From Phenylobacterium sp. SCN 70-31 (GTDB taxonomy: Bacteria; Pseudomonadota; Alphaproteobacteria; Caulobacterales; Caulobacteraceae), in assembly GCF_001724605.1 (NCBI RefSeq), contig NZ_MEEX01000024.1, positions 1 through 64,000 of the forward strand: a stretch of DNA of 64,000 bases, written 5' to 3'. Made by a program: the position numbers and the translations under genes. A model generated the notes under the pieces. The model saw nothing but the letters and a program-made list of their open reading frames with translations, ran no database searches and had not been told where the DNA came from. Every line of letters starts with the position of its first letter. Position 1 is the first letter of the stretch. Of this stretch, positions 1 through 8,957 are shown one piece after another.

Positions 1-764
1 ATGTGCATGTGGCCGTGCGGCGCGTCGGGATCGCCGAACACCTGCTGGCCCTGGACGATCTCGACGCCCTCGGTCGGCAGCGGCACCAGGATCTGCGACA
101 GCTGCAGGTGCGGCGGGTCGTTCGCGCCGCCGGTGCGCACCATGCAGATCATCACCTTGCAGCGTGGATCGCCCGCGCCCGAGATGTAGTGCTTCTCGCC
201 GTTGATGATGTATTCGTCACCGACGCGGACGGCGCGGGTGTCGATGTTCTTGGCGTCCGAGCTGGCGGTGTTCAGCTCGGTCATGCAGTAGGCCGACCGG
301 ATCTTTCCTTCCAGAAGCGGTTCGAGCCACTGCTTCTTCTGCTCGGGCGTGCCCACGCGCTCCAGCACTTCCATGTTGCCGGTGTCGGGGGCCGAGCAGT
401 TCATCGCCGGCGAAGCCAGGTGGTTCTTCCCGAGTTCGAAGGCGATGTAGGCGTAGTCGAGGTTCGACAGGCCCTCGCCGGTCTCGGCGTTCGGAAGGAA
501 GAAGTTCCAGAGGCCCGCGGCCTTGGCCTTGTCCTTGGCGGCTTCCAGCACTTCGAGCTGGCCCGGAGCATGCCGCCAGATGTCCGGCCGGCCCTCGCCG
601 AGACGATGGAATTCCACCGACATCGGATCGACGACGTCGCGGATGAAAGCCTTGACCTGATCGTAGAGCGGGATCGCCTTGTCGGACATCCGCAGGTCGT
701 TCAGCGCGTCCTGCGGGCGCAGGCCGAAGCCCGACATTGCGCGATCGTGTAGGTCGGGCCCCAT
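1..764 (-). CDS. Acyl-CoA dehydrogenase, C-terminal part outside the window
   Basis: This is the N-terminal ~254 residues of an acyl-CoA dehydrogenase, which oxidises an acyl-CoA to the 2-enoyl-CoA with FAD and passes electrons to ETF. The reverse strand reads through the helical N-terminal domain and then the family-typical stretches CMTELNTASSD and INGEKHYISGAGDP, the start of the middle beta domain that cradles FAD. The gene runs off the left edge, so the catalytic base and C-terminal helical domain are not visible. I start it at the ATG at 764 because AGGA sits six bases upstream of it. An in-frame ATG at 737 is an alternative. It is divergent from the TonB receptor at 1040 and shares its promoter region. 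Substrate cannot be told from this part. Confidence 0.9.
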   Translation of the reverse strand, partial: MGPDLHDRAMSGFGLRPQDALNDLRMSDKAIPLYDQVKAFIRDVVDPMSVEFHRLGEGRPDIWRHAPGQLEVLEAAKDKAKAAGLWNFFLPNAETGEGLSNLDYAYIAFELGKNHLASPAMNCSAPDTGNMEVLERVGTPEQKKQWLEPLLEGKIRSAYCMTELNTASSDAKNIDTRAVRVGDEYIINGEKHYISGAGDPRCKVMICMVRTGGANDPPHLQLSQILVPLPTEGVEIVQGQQVFGDPDAPHGHMH

Positions 765-892
765 GTGCGTCCTGTTCCCCAATGGCGTAGCCGGCTCTGT
801 TGGCGGGACATGCCCGGGGCGGCCGTCATCCGCACTGCGCCCTGAGGCTAGTCCTCGCCGTCGACGGCGGGGATAGAAGAAGGTTGGGGGCA

Positions 893-912
893 GTCATGCA
901 TCCGGAACATGG
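893..912. promoter_or_regulatory. 20-bp site repeated upstream of the acyl-CoA synthetase (copy 1)
   Basis: The sequence GTCATGCATCCGGAACATGG occurs here and, identical over all 20 bases, at 4459-4478. Its core is an imperfect dyad around TCCGGA (ATGCA-TCCGGA-ACAT). Copy 1 lies in the divergent region between the acyl-CoA dehydrogenase and the TonB receptor. This looks like a shared operator; the protein that binds it is unknown, with the LysR regulator at 3522 the nearest candidate. Confidence 0.5.
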
Positions 913-1039
913 TTGAATTCGCCCCCGTGTCGCGAGCGGCGCCCATGTCCGGGAGCTATGAGTCCGGTCAAATGCTTTCGATATCAGGTATGGCCTGCGA
1001 TCCGTACACTTCCCTTCAATAAATAATCGTCGGGAGGAA

Positions 1040-3348
1040 ATGATGATCAAGCTACGGGCTCGCCTTGCCGCCAGTACGGCGCTGGTGTTCGCGTCGTCGT
1101 TCTTCGGCATGGCGCAGGCTCAGGAGAGCGCCGCCGTCGAGGAGGTGGTCGTCACGGCGCAGAAGCGGGCCGAGAATGTCCAGGATGTGCCGATCTCGGT
1201 GACGGCCTTCAGCGGAGAGACCCTGGAAGCGGCCGGCGTGCAGGATGTCCGCGATCTCCGCCGGATCACGCCGAGCCTCTACCTGGCCACCTCCTCCAAC
1301 ACCAGCAACACGCGGATCATGATGCGCGGCGTCGGCACCAGCGGGAACACCGCGGTGGAGCCGAGCGTCGCGACCTTCGTGGACGGGGTCTATGTCCCGC
1401 GGATCGGCTCGCTTCTCGCGGGGCTCAACGACATCGGTTCGGTGGAAGTTCTCCGCGGTCCGCAGGGCACCCTGTTCGGGCGCAACGCGTCGATGGGCGC
1501 CGTGCTGATCCGCACCCAGGCGCCGGGCGACGTGCTTTCCGGCGAAGCGTCCGCCACGGTCGGAACCTACGGCGTGCGCCGCGTTGCGGCGGCAAGACCC
1601 GCGTCTCGCTGCTGGGCTACAAGGGCGACGGCTTCGGCCGAAACGACCTCACCGGCAAGCGCATGGGCCGCAACGACGGCTTCTCCGCTCGCGCGGCCGT
1701 GGAATGGAACATCACGCCCGAGGTGACCTGGACGTTGCGGGGCGACTACCAGAACCTCAGCGGCGACGGGTACAACACCATCACGGTGGTCACCGACACC
1801 GTGACCCCGCAGACGCTGGCGAACTGGCAGACGCGGCTGGATCCGGACGGCGCCGGGCCCCTGGTCGGGGTGCTTCCCTATACCTCCGACACCTATTCGC
1901 GACGGGTGCGCCAGTCCACCGAGGGCGACCTCAAGGACTATCAGACCGGAGTCGCCAGCGACCTGACCTGGGACATGGCGGGCGGCTATCAGCTCAAGCT
2001 GATCAGCGGCTATCGCGACTGGAAGAACATCCAGTATCAGGTCTCGAACGGGAACATCCCGCTGGAGCTTCAGCGCCGCACCACCTTCGCCGACAGCCAG
2101 AACCATTCGCAGGAGCTGCAACTGCTGTCGCCGGACACGCTGTTCGACGGGCGGTTCAACTTCGTCGCGGGCCTCTTCTACTACAAGGAGGCCTACGACA
2201 TCGGCCAGAACATCGACCTCACGCGGGACTTCTGTGAGGTCTTCCTCCGCAACACGGCGACCGCAGCGCGCCTCAACCAGTGCCGGACCAATCCCCTAGA
2301 GGGGGCGTCGTTCTACGTGTTCACCCAGGACACCGAGTCGGTCGCGGCCTACGCCCAGGGCGTGTTCAAGCTCAGCGAGCAGTTCAGCGTCACCGGCGGG
2401 CTCCGCTACTCGGAGGATGAGAAGATCGCGACCTTCCGGGCGCTGACGCGCAATCCGGCGGCGGCCCAGGCGGCGGAGTCGACCGACATGTCGCTGAAGG
2501 AGGACAAGATCACCTGGCGGATCAGCGGCGCCTATCGGCCGAACGACGACCTGATGGTCTTCGCCAGCTACTCGACCGGCTTCAAGTCGGGCGGGTTCGA
2601 CTCCGCGCCGGCGACGGGGACTCCCTCCACAGCCTTCGCCCGGACCTTCCAGGCGGAGACGGTCGAGAACTGGGAGCTGGGGGTGAAGTCGCAGCTCTTC
2701 GACCGACGGCTGGTGGCCAATGCGACGCTGTTCCGGACCGAGATCGACGACCTGCAGTTCCGGAGCTACGACGGGCTGCAGTTCCGGACCCGCAACAACG
2801 GCAAGGCCCGCCAGCAGGGGATCGAGTTCGAGACGGTGGCGCGACCGATTCCGCCGCTGACCCTGACCCTGGCGGGGACATTGCTCGATTCCGAATACCT
2901 CGACTTCCGGGGCGCGCCCGGGCTGCCGGGGCTCGGCGGGGACCAGGACCTCACCGGGCAACGGCTGCCCTACTCGCCGAAGTGGCAGGGCGCGGCGTCC
3001 GCGCAGTACATCGGCGACCTCTCCAACGGGATGTCGTGGCTCGTCCGTGCGGACCTGAGCTTCACGAGCCGCGCCAACCTCGCCACGGCGGGCGACAACA
3101 ACCCGGACGCCGACCAGGGCGGCTACGCCGTCCTCGGCGGGCGCATCGCGCTGCGCGGTCCCCAGCAGACATGGGAGGTCGCGATGATCGGCCAGAACCT
3201 CACCGACAAGGCGTTCTGCACGGGGATCTTCAATCAGCCCAACAACGCGGCCTTCGGTCTCAACAACGCCGTGACCGGCGCCACGGCCCTGCGATGCACG
3301 CTCAACGATCCGCGGCAGGTCGCGGTCGAGGCGCGGGTGCGCTTCTAG
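1040..3348 (+). pseudogene. TonB-dependent outer-membrane receptor with an internal frameshift
   Basis: The two halves of one receptor lie in different frames. The first frame (1040 to about 1580) has a signal peptide, the TonB box EEVVVTAQKR, a plug domain and the conserved VEVLRGPQGTLFGRNASMGAV, ending near GTYGVRR. The second frame, open from about 1590 to the stop at 3348, resumes with GKTRVSLLGYKGDGFGRND and carries the beta-barrel, including a TonB C-terminal region ending in RVRF. Between the frames the usual first barrel strand after YGxRR looks absent, so the lesion may be a deletion of roughly 25-31 bases rather than a single-base slip; that size is inferred from related receptors. 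A strong Shine-Dalgarno (GGGAGGAA) precedes the start. The barrel frame is otherwise intact, so the break is recent or a sequencing error. Such receptors import siderophores, carbohydrates or other large substrates; specificity is not readable here. Confidence 0.85.
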
Positions 3349-3521
3349 GGGCCGCGACACACGGCGGGCGACCTCCCCCGATCCGCCGTGTGTCGTCGCC
3401 TATGGACGGTTCGATGCGAGCCGTCCGCCATGTCCTCGGGACCGGAAAGGGGCAGCCCTTGAGCCAGCCGGACAAGGGGGCGAGTCTTGTGGCCCGCTCC
3501 TGCAACGCTTACCCAAACCGC

Positions 3522-4454
3522 ATGGACGTCCGACATGCTCGGCAGATACTCGAGATCTGGAGGCGAAAGAGTCTCGGCGGGGCGGCGCGCGCGCTGAAGA
3601 TTTCCCAGCCTACGCTCAGCCGAAGTCTGGCCCGCGTCGAGGATCAACTCGGGGTCACCCTCTTCGAGCGCGGGCCCAACGGCGCGACGCCGACCACCTA
3701 CGCCGAGTACATCGTCTCCCGCATCGCGCCGGCGCTCGAGCGCATGGACGCTCTGGCGATGGAGGTCCAGCAGATGGCGCGGGGCGAGGCCGGGCGCCTG
3801 CGCATCGGCGCGGCGCCGCTCGCCCGCGCCACGATCCTGGAGGACGTCTGTCTCGAAGTGTCCCGGCGCTTTCCGAACCTGCGCGTGCAGGTGTCGCTGG
3901 ATCCGGCGGAAGCGCTCGCCCAGAAGCTGGTGGGGCGTCAGCTCGACATCGCCTTCTCGTCCTCGGAGATCCTGACCTCCGAGGCCCTGCGCCATGACCC
4001 CGAGGCCCGGGCGTTTTCGCTGTTCGCGTACGACACCCGCTTCCACGCCCATCACGAGCACCCGATCGTGGCCTTGAAACGCGAACTCACGGCCGACGAC
4101 GTGCTCGCCTATCCCATCGCCTCGCTCTCGATCTCGCGCACGCTGCGGGAGTCGTTCCCGATTTCCCTGACCGACGCGCAGAACGGGCATCTGCGCGCGC
4201 TGCAGACCGGCGACTACGACCTCCTGCGCCGGGTGGTGTCGGAAGGCCGGGCGATCGGCTTCGGTCCGGCGCCGCTGTTCGAGCGGGATGTCCGGGAGGG
4301 ACGGATCGTCTCCCTGCGGTTCGGCGCCGTGCGCGAGCGCCGCGGCATTGCGCTCCTGATGCCGGAGTACCTGCAATCGCCCCTGGCGCGGCAGATCATC
4401 GAAATCGCCATCCAGGCGGCGCGCCGGATGGAAGGGACGCGCGATCCCGGCTGA
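3522..4454 (+). CDS. LysR-family transcriptional regulator
   Basis: A 310-residue LysR-type regulator of standard length. Residues about 1-60 form the winged helix-turn-helix (AARALKISQPTLSRSLARVEDQLGVTLFER), followed by the linker helix and a periplasmic-binding-protein-like effector domain. The reading frame is open far upstream, but homologous sequence starts at the ATG at 3522 (MDVRHARQ); no strong ribosome-binding site precedes it. It sits between the broken TonB receptor and the acyl-CoA synthetase and probably regulates one or both. LysR proteins usually sense a pathway intermediate. The effector is unknown. Confidence 0.9.
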   Translation: MDVRHARQILEIWRRKSLGGAARALKISQPTLSRSLARVEDQLGVTLFERGPNGATPTTYAEYIVSRIAPALERMDALAMEVQQMARGEAGRLRIGAAPLARATILEDVCLEVSRRFPNLRVQVSLDPAEALAQKLVGRQLDIAFSSSEILTSEALRHDPEARAFSLFAYDTRFHAHHEHPIVALKRELTADDVLAYPIASLSISRTLRESFPISLTDAQNGHLRALQTGDYDLLRRVVSEGRAIGFGPAPLFERDVREGRIVSLRFGAVRERRGIALLMPEYLQSPLARQIIEIAIQAARRMEGTRDPG

Positions 4455-4458
4455 TCGC

Positions 4459-4478
4459 GTCATGCATCCGGAACATGG
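4459..4478. promoter_or_regulatory. 20-bp site repeated upstream of the TonB receptor (copy 2)
   Basis: Identical to 893-912. It lies 5-24 bases after the LysR stop codon and about 95 bases before the acyl-CoA synthetase start. Its placement upstream of a second gene of the same block supports an operator role. Confidence 0.5.
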
Positions 4479-4573
4479 CGCCGGACAAACATTCGCAGCA
4501 GCGAAGAGCCGCGGCCGGGCGCAAGGTGCGCCGAAGAGATCGAAGGATCCTGGGAAAAAGGGGAGGGGGAGAC

Positions 4574-6250
4574 ATGACGCGCGACAAGGCCCTCGCCCGC
4601 CTGACCGGGCCCGGCGAAGCCTACGAACTCATCGAATGCGAGGTGCTGGGTCGGCGTCGCCGGGTGTTCCGGAACGCGCCGGAATCGCTTCGGGACCTGT
4701 TCGAAGCGACCGCATCCGACGCGCCGTTCCTGGTCTTCGAGGACGAGCGCCTGACCTTCGCCCAGGCCTGGGCCCGCGCGCGGAGTCTTGCGGCCTGGCT
4801 CGTCCGGGACGCCGGGGTCGCCCGCGGCGATCGGGTCGCCATCGCCATGCGCAACTATCCGGAATGGATGATCGCGTTCCAGGCGATCACGGCGGTCGGC
4901 GCGGTGGCCGTGGCCCTCAACGCCCTGTGGACGGCCCAGGAGCTGGCGTTCGGCGTCGCCGATTCCGGCGCTGGGGTGCTGATCGCGGATCCGGAGCGCA
5001 TCCAGCGCTGGCGGGACGCCGGCGGCGCAGCCGAGGTTCGGGTCGTCGGCGTTCGTCTCGCCGAGCCTCAGCCCGGCGTCACGCCCTGGGCGATGGCCGC
5101 GAGCCGGCGCGATCTTCCGTCCGACCTGCCGGTGCCGCGGGCCGATGACGACGCGACCATCCTCTACACCTCCGGCAGCACGGGCCGGCCGAAGGGCGTG
5201 GTGTCCACGCACCGCAACATCCTGAGCGCGCTGCTCTCGTGGGAACTGGACGTCAAGGTGGCCGAGCTGCGCAGCGACGGGCCGCCGGCGGCGCCCGCCG
5301 CGCGGCCGGCGGTCCTCCTGGCCATCCCGCTCTTCCATGTGACCGGCCTGCATGCGGTCTTCCTGAGTTCGTTCCGGGCCCAGCGGCGGGTGGTGTCGAT
5401 GTACCGGTGGGATCCCGCCGTCGCCGCAGACCTGATCGCCCGCGAGGAGATCTCCCAGATCAATGCGCCGGCCGCCGTGACCGGCGACCTGCTGGAGCAC
5501 GTTCGCCGGACCGGCCGCGACCTGCCGTCGCTGCGTCTCGTGGGCGGCGGCGGGGTGGCGCGTGCGCCCGAGCAGGTGCGGGCGATCCCCGAAGTGCTGC
5601 CCGCCGCCCTGCCGGTCACGGGCTGGGGGATGACGGAAACCAACGCCATCGGCGCGGGAATCCGCGGCCGGGACTACCTGGATCATCCGGGCAGCGTCGG
5701 CCAGGCGGCCGCCGTCCTCGACCTGCGCGTGAGGAACGCGGCGGGCGATCCCGATGCGCCGGGCGAACTGCAGGTCCGCGGCGCCTCGGTCATGCGGGGA
5801 TATTGGGGACGCCCCGACGCCGACGCCGAGGTCTTCGACGGAGAGTGGCTGCGCACGGGCGATGTCGCCCGGATCGACCGGGACGGCTATGTCTGGATCG
5901 TCGACCGCCTCAAGGACCTGATCATCCGGGGCGGCGAGAACATCGCCTGCGCGACGGTCGAGGCGGCGCTGCTCGAGCATCCGGCGATCCTCGAGGCCGC
6001 GGTCTTCGCGACGCCGGACCCGCGGCTGGGTGAGGCCGTGGGCGCCGCGATCTTCGTTCGCGACGCGGTCTCGGCCGGCGAACTCGGGAGCTTTCTGGAG
6101 GGACGTCTGGCGCGTTTCGAGACGCCCACGCAACTCTGGGTCCACGACGGACCGCTTCCGCGTACGGCCTCGGGCAAGCTCTTCAAGCACGGCGTCCGCG
6201 ACGCGGTCCTGAACGGCGCGCCGGCCTATCGGCGGCTGCTCCGTGGGTGA
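4574..6250 (+). CDS. AMP-dependent acyl-CoA synthetase/ligase
   Basis: A 558-residue class I adenylate-forming enzyme that activates a carboxylic acid as the acyl-adenylate and transfers it to CoA. The P-loop ILYTSGSTGRPKG is at residues about 196-208, the A5-type motif is GWGMTETNAIG, the A7/A8 region reads LRTGDVARIDRDGYVWIVDR then LKDLIIRGGENIA, and the catalytic lysine region is PRTASGKLFKHG. The chosen ATG follows a purine-rich GGGAGGGGGAGA; the open frame extends about 30 codons further upstream without a better start. With the acyl-CoA dehydrogenase and the sulfatase it suggests degradation of an acid-bearing, possibly sulfated, compound. Chain-length or aromatic preference cannot be read with confidence. 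Confidence 0.93.
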   Translation: MTRDKALARLTGPGEAYELIECEVLGRRRRVFRNAPESLRDLFEATASDAPFLVFEDERLTFAQAWARARSLAAWLVRDAGVARGDRVAIAMRNYPEWMIAFQAITAVGAVAVALNALWTAQELAFGVADSGAGVLIADPERIQRWRDAGGAAEVRVVGVRLAEPQPGVTPWAMAASRRDLPSDLPVPRADDDATILYTSGSTGRPKGVVSTHRNILSALLSWELDVKVAELRSDGPPAAPAARPAVLLAIPLFHVTGLHAVFLSSFRAQRRVVSMYRWDPAVAADLIAREEISQINAPAAVTGDLLEHVRRTGRDLPSLRLVGGGGVARAPEQVRAIPEVLPAALPVTGWGMTETNAIGAGIRGRDYLDHPGSVGQAAAVLDLRVRNAAGDPDAPGELQVRGASVMRGYWGRPDADAEVFDGEWLRTGDVARIDRDGYVWIVDRLKDLIIRGGENIACATVEAALLEHPAILEAAVFATPDPRLGEAVGAAIFVRDAVSAGELGSFLEGRLARFETPTQLWVHDGPLPRTASGKLFKHGVRDAVLNGAPAYRRLLRG

Positions 6251-6322
6251 GCCGCTCGAACCCCCGCCCGGGACCCGCTCCGCGGCGTCGCCGCGTCCGG
6301 ACCTCTCCAAAGGAGTAAGACC

Positions 6323-7768
6323 ATGTCCCTGAAGCGTCCGCGCCAGCGCCGGTCCTGGAAGGTCTCCGCCTGCGGGTTCGCCATCGCCGTCGCGATGGGG
6401 GCCGCCCCCGCCACCGCGGCGCCCCCCAAGCGGCCCAACATCATCGTCATCGTGGCGGACGACCTCGGCTATGGCGACCTGTCGAGCTACGGGGCGCCGT
6501 ACAGCACGCCGAACATCGACCGCCTTGCAAGCGACGGCGTGCGTTTCACTCAGGGCTATGCGACCGCCGCGCTCTGCAGCCCGTCGCGCGCGGCGTTGAT
6601 GACCGGGCGCTATCAGCAGCGGTTCGGCCACGAGTACCAGCTCTACGACAACGCGCGCGACGGCGTCGACGCAGCGCAGCCGACGCTGGCCCGCACGCTG
6701 CGCGCGGCAGGTTATCGGACGGCGCTCTACGGGAAATGGCACCTGGGCATGCTGCCCGAGCGGCAGCCGCAGCAGATGGGTTTCGACGAGTTCTTCGGAA
6801 TCCTGGGGGGACAGGCGCCCTACGCCGCCCCGACGCGGCCCGATGTCGTATCCAGTCCCCCACCCGCGCTAATGCCCCGGACCTACGCCGTCACGCCCAC
6901 GAGCAAGTACCAGGAGAACGGGCGGCCGGTGGACATGCCTGACTATGCGACGACGGCCTTCACCGACCGCGCGCTGAGCTTCATCGACCGGAACAAGGAC
7001 GGCCCCTTCTTCCTGATGCTGACCTACACGGCGCCGCACACGCCGCTTCAGGCGACACAGGCGCAACTCGCGAAGCTGGCCGAGATCCCGGATCCGGAGA
7101 TGCGGCTCTACCGCGCCGTGATCGACGAACTCGACATCGGGGTCGGACAGATCCGCGAGCGGCTCGCCCGGCACGGCCTGACGAACGACACGATGATCGT
7201 CTTCGTCAGCGACAACGGCTGTCCCGACTACGTTCGCACGGTCTGCTCGAACGGGCCGCTGAACGCCTGGAAGCGCTACCTCACCGAAGGGGGCGTGCGC
7301 GTGCCCTACATGATGGCCTGGCCGGGAAAGATCCGCGGGGGGCAGACCTACGGGAACGCCGTCAGCACGCTGGACATATTTCCGACGGCCGTCGCGGCGG
7401 CCGGCGCCAAGGGCGATCCCGAAAGGCCCACCGACGGACGCAACCTGCTCCCGTTCCTCCAGGGCCTCGACAAGGGCCGTCCGCACGAGCGGCTCTACTG
7501 GCGCTCGCTTCCGTCCTACGCGATCCGCGACGGCGACTGGAAGCTGCTGGTCAACGCCAATCCGAAGGGCGAGACGGTGACCATGCTCTTCAACCTGGCG
7601 GGCGACCCATCCGAACAGAAGGACCTCGCGGCCCGGAACCCCGAGATCGTCGCGCGCCTGAACCAGGCGTGGAAGGCCTGGAGCGACGGCCTGGCCGCGC
7701 CGCGCTGGCCGACCGCCAAAGCGTTCGACGTGGAGATCAACGGCGTGCCGGTGCGGACCACCAACTGA
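6323..7768 (+). CDS. Secreted sulfatase (formylglycine-dependent)
   Basis: A 481-residue arylsulfatase-family enzyme that hydrolyses sulfate esters. A signal peptide covers residues about 1-32. The metal-binding pair is in IVIVADDLGYGD (D46, D47), and the modified cysteine lies in CSPSRAALMTGRY (C85), the C-x-P-S-R signature that is converted to formylglycine by a separate enzyme or anaerobic maturase. Further family sequence includes GKWHLG and FVSDNG. AAGGAG precedes the ATG by eight bases, and the gene lies 72 bases after the acyl-CoA synthetase stop, so co-transcription is likely. The combination suggests desulfation of an imported substrate before CoA activation. The substrate is not determined. 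Confidence 0.93.
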   Translation: MSLKRPRQRRSWKVSACGFAIAVAMGAAPATAAPPKRPNIIVIVADDLGYGDLSSYGAPYSTPNIDRLASDGVRFTQGYATAALCSPSRAALMTGRYQQRFGHEYQLYDNARDGVDAAQPTLARTLRAAGYRTALYGKWHLGMLPERQPQQMGFDEFFGILGGQAPYAAPTRPDVVSSPPPALMPRTYAVTPTSKYQENGRPVDMPDYATTAFTDRALSFIDRNKDGPFFLMLTYTAPHTPLQATQAQLAKLAEIPDPEMRLYRAVIDELDIGVGQIRERLARHGLTNDTMIVFVSDNGCPDYVRTVCSNGPLNAWKRYLTEGGVRVPYMMAWPGKIRGGQTYGNAVSTLDIFPTAVAAAGAKGDPERPTDGRNLLPFLQGLDKGRPHERLYWRSLPSYAIRDGDWKLLVNANPKGETVTMLFNLAGDPSEQKDLAARNPEIVARLNQAWKAWSDGLAAPRWPTAKAFDVEINGVPVRTTN

Positions 7769-7841
7769 TGGCGTCGCAAGACCTGCTGTCCTCGGGCGCG
7801 GACGGACTCGAGCCGGCCTCGTTCGAGTGCGGCCCCGTAGG

Positions 7842-8957
7842 TCAGTCGCCCCAGATGTCGCGGGCGTAGCGGACGAAGTTCAGCCCCAGGATCTTCTCGA
7901 TCCGGGCCGGCTTGTGGCCGCGTTCGGACAGGAGCCGGTGGAGCTTGCGGAACTGGTCGGGGCCGCGCAGGTCGAGGACGAACGGGTGCGTGTCGGCGCG
8001 TTCGCCGGGCGCGGCCACGCCCTTGGCCTTGCGGTCCTCGTGCTCCTGCCGGAGCATCTCCTTGTAGGTTTCCATGTTGTCGATGGGCGTCGTGCCGCCG
8101 TCGGTCCCGATACCCACGTGGTCTTCGCCGCAGATCTTGATGGCGTGCTCGATGTGCTGGACCACATCGGCGGCGGTGGCGTGGCCCGACAGATTCAGGA
8201 ACGGCATAAAGTAGATGCCGACGAAGCCGCCCTTCTCGGCCACCAGGCGCAGTTCCTCGTCGGTCTTGTTGCGCGGCAGGTCGACCAGTGCGCGGCATCC
8301 GGTGTGGTTGATCGAGATCGGCTGGCGGGACGCCTGGATCGCGTCGAGGCAGATCTGGCGGCCCGAGTGGCTGAGGTCGACCATGATGCGGTTGGCGTTG
8401 AGGCGGTCGACGACCTTGCGGCCGAACTCGGTGAGCCCGCGGCCCTCGGGGACGATGGCGCCGTCGCCGAGCTGGTTGCGCAGATTGTAGGTGAGTTGGA
8501 TCACCCGGACGCCCATGTCGGCGAAGATGTCGACGCGGCTGGCGTCGTCGCCCATCTGCGCGGCGTTCTGGAAGCCGAAGATGACCCCGATCTTCCCGTC
8601 GCGCTTGGCCCTGGCGATGTCGGCGGCGGTGAGGATCAGGGTGACGTCGTTCGGGTTTTCCCGGATCAGCCGGGTCCACTGGGCGACCTCGGCGACCGAG
8701 GCCTGGAACGGCTCGGCCTGGCCAGCGACGAAGCCGATCGTGATGTTGACCGCCGTCGTGCCCGAGGCGCGGGCGTCGGCCAGGATGCGCGGGGTCAGGA
8801 CTGGGCGCGGGGGCTCGGGGAAATTGGGGTCGCCCAGTCCGCCCAGCGCGTTCACGACGATGACGTTCCTGAGCGGATCGGCTGTGGCGGCGGCCGCGGC
8901 CGGACTGGCGGCCGCAGCGGCGGAGAGGGCGAGCAGGGTGCGGCGGTCGAGAGTCAT
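7842..8957 (-). CDS. M19 (renal-dipeptidase-like) protein with altered metal ligands
   Basis: A 371-residue peptidase M19-fold protein with a Tat-like leader (DRRTLLALSAAAAAS). Later ligand regions of the fold are present: VDLSHSG, SINHTGCRAL and GEDHVGIGTDGG. The N-terminal HxD pair of classical dipeptidases is missing (the strand reads VVNALGGLGDPN), and the position of the metal-bridging Glu appears as Gln in FGFQNA. It may therefore be a one-metal enzyme, act on another substrate, or be inactive. The ATG overlaps the stop of the S10-type gene as ATGA, so the two are translationally coupled. The gene converges on the sulfatase. Classical M19 enzymes cleave dipeptides, including those with a D-residue at the second position. 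Confidence 0.85.
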   Translation of the reverse strand: MTLDRRTLLALSAAAAASPAAAAATADPLRNVIVVNALGGLGDPNFPEPPRPVLTPRILADARASGTTAVNITIGFVAGQAEPFQASVAEVAQWTRLIRENPNDVTLILTAADIARAKRDGKIGVIFGFQNAAQMGDDASRVDIFADMGVRVIQLTYNLRNQLGDGAIVPEGRGLTEFGRKVVDRLNANRIMVDLSHSGRQICLDAIQASRQPISINHTGCRALVDLPRNKTDEELRLVAEKGGFVGIYFMPFLNLSGHATAADVVQHIEHAIKICGEDHVGIGTDGGTTPIDNMETYKEMLRQEHEDRKAKGVAAPGERADTHPFVLDLRGPDQFRKLHRLLSERGHKPARIEKILGLNFVRYARDIWGD

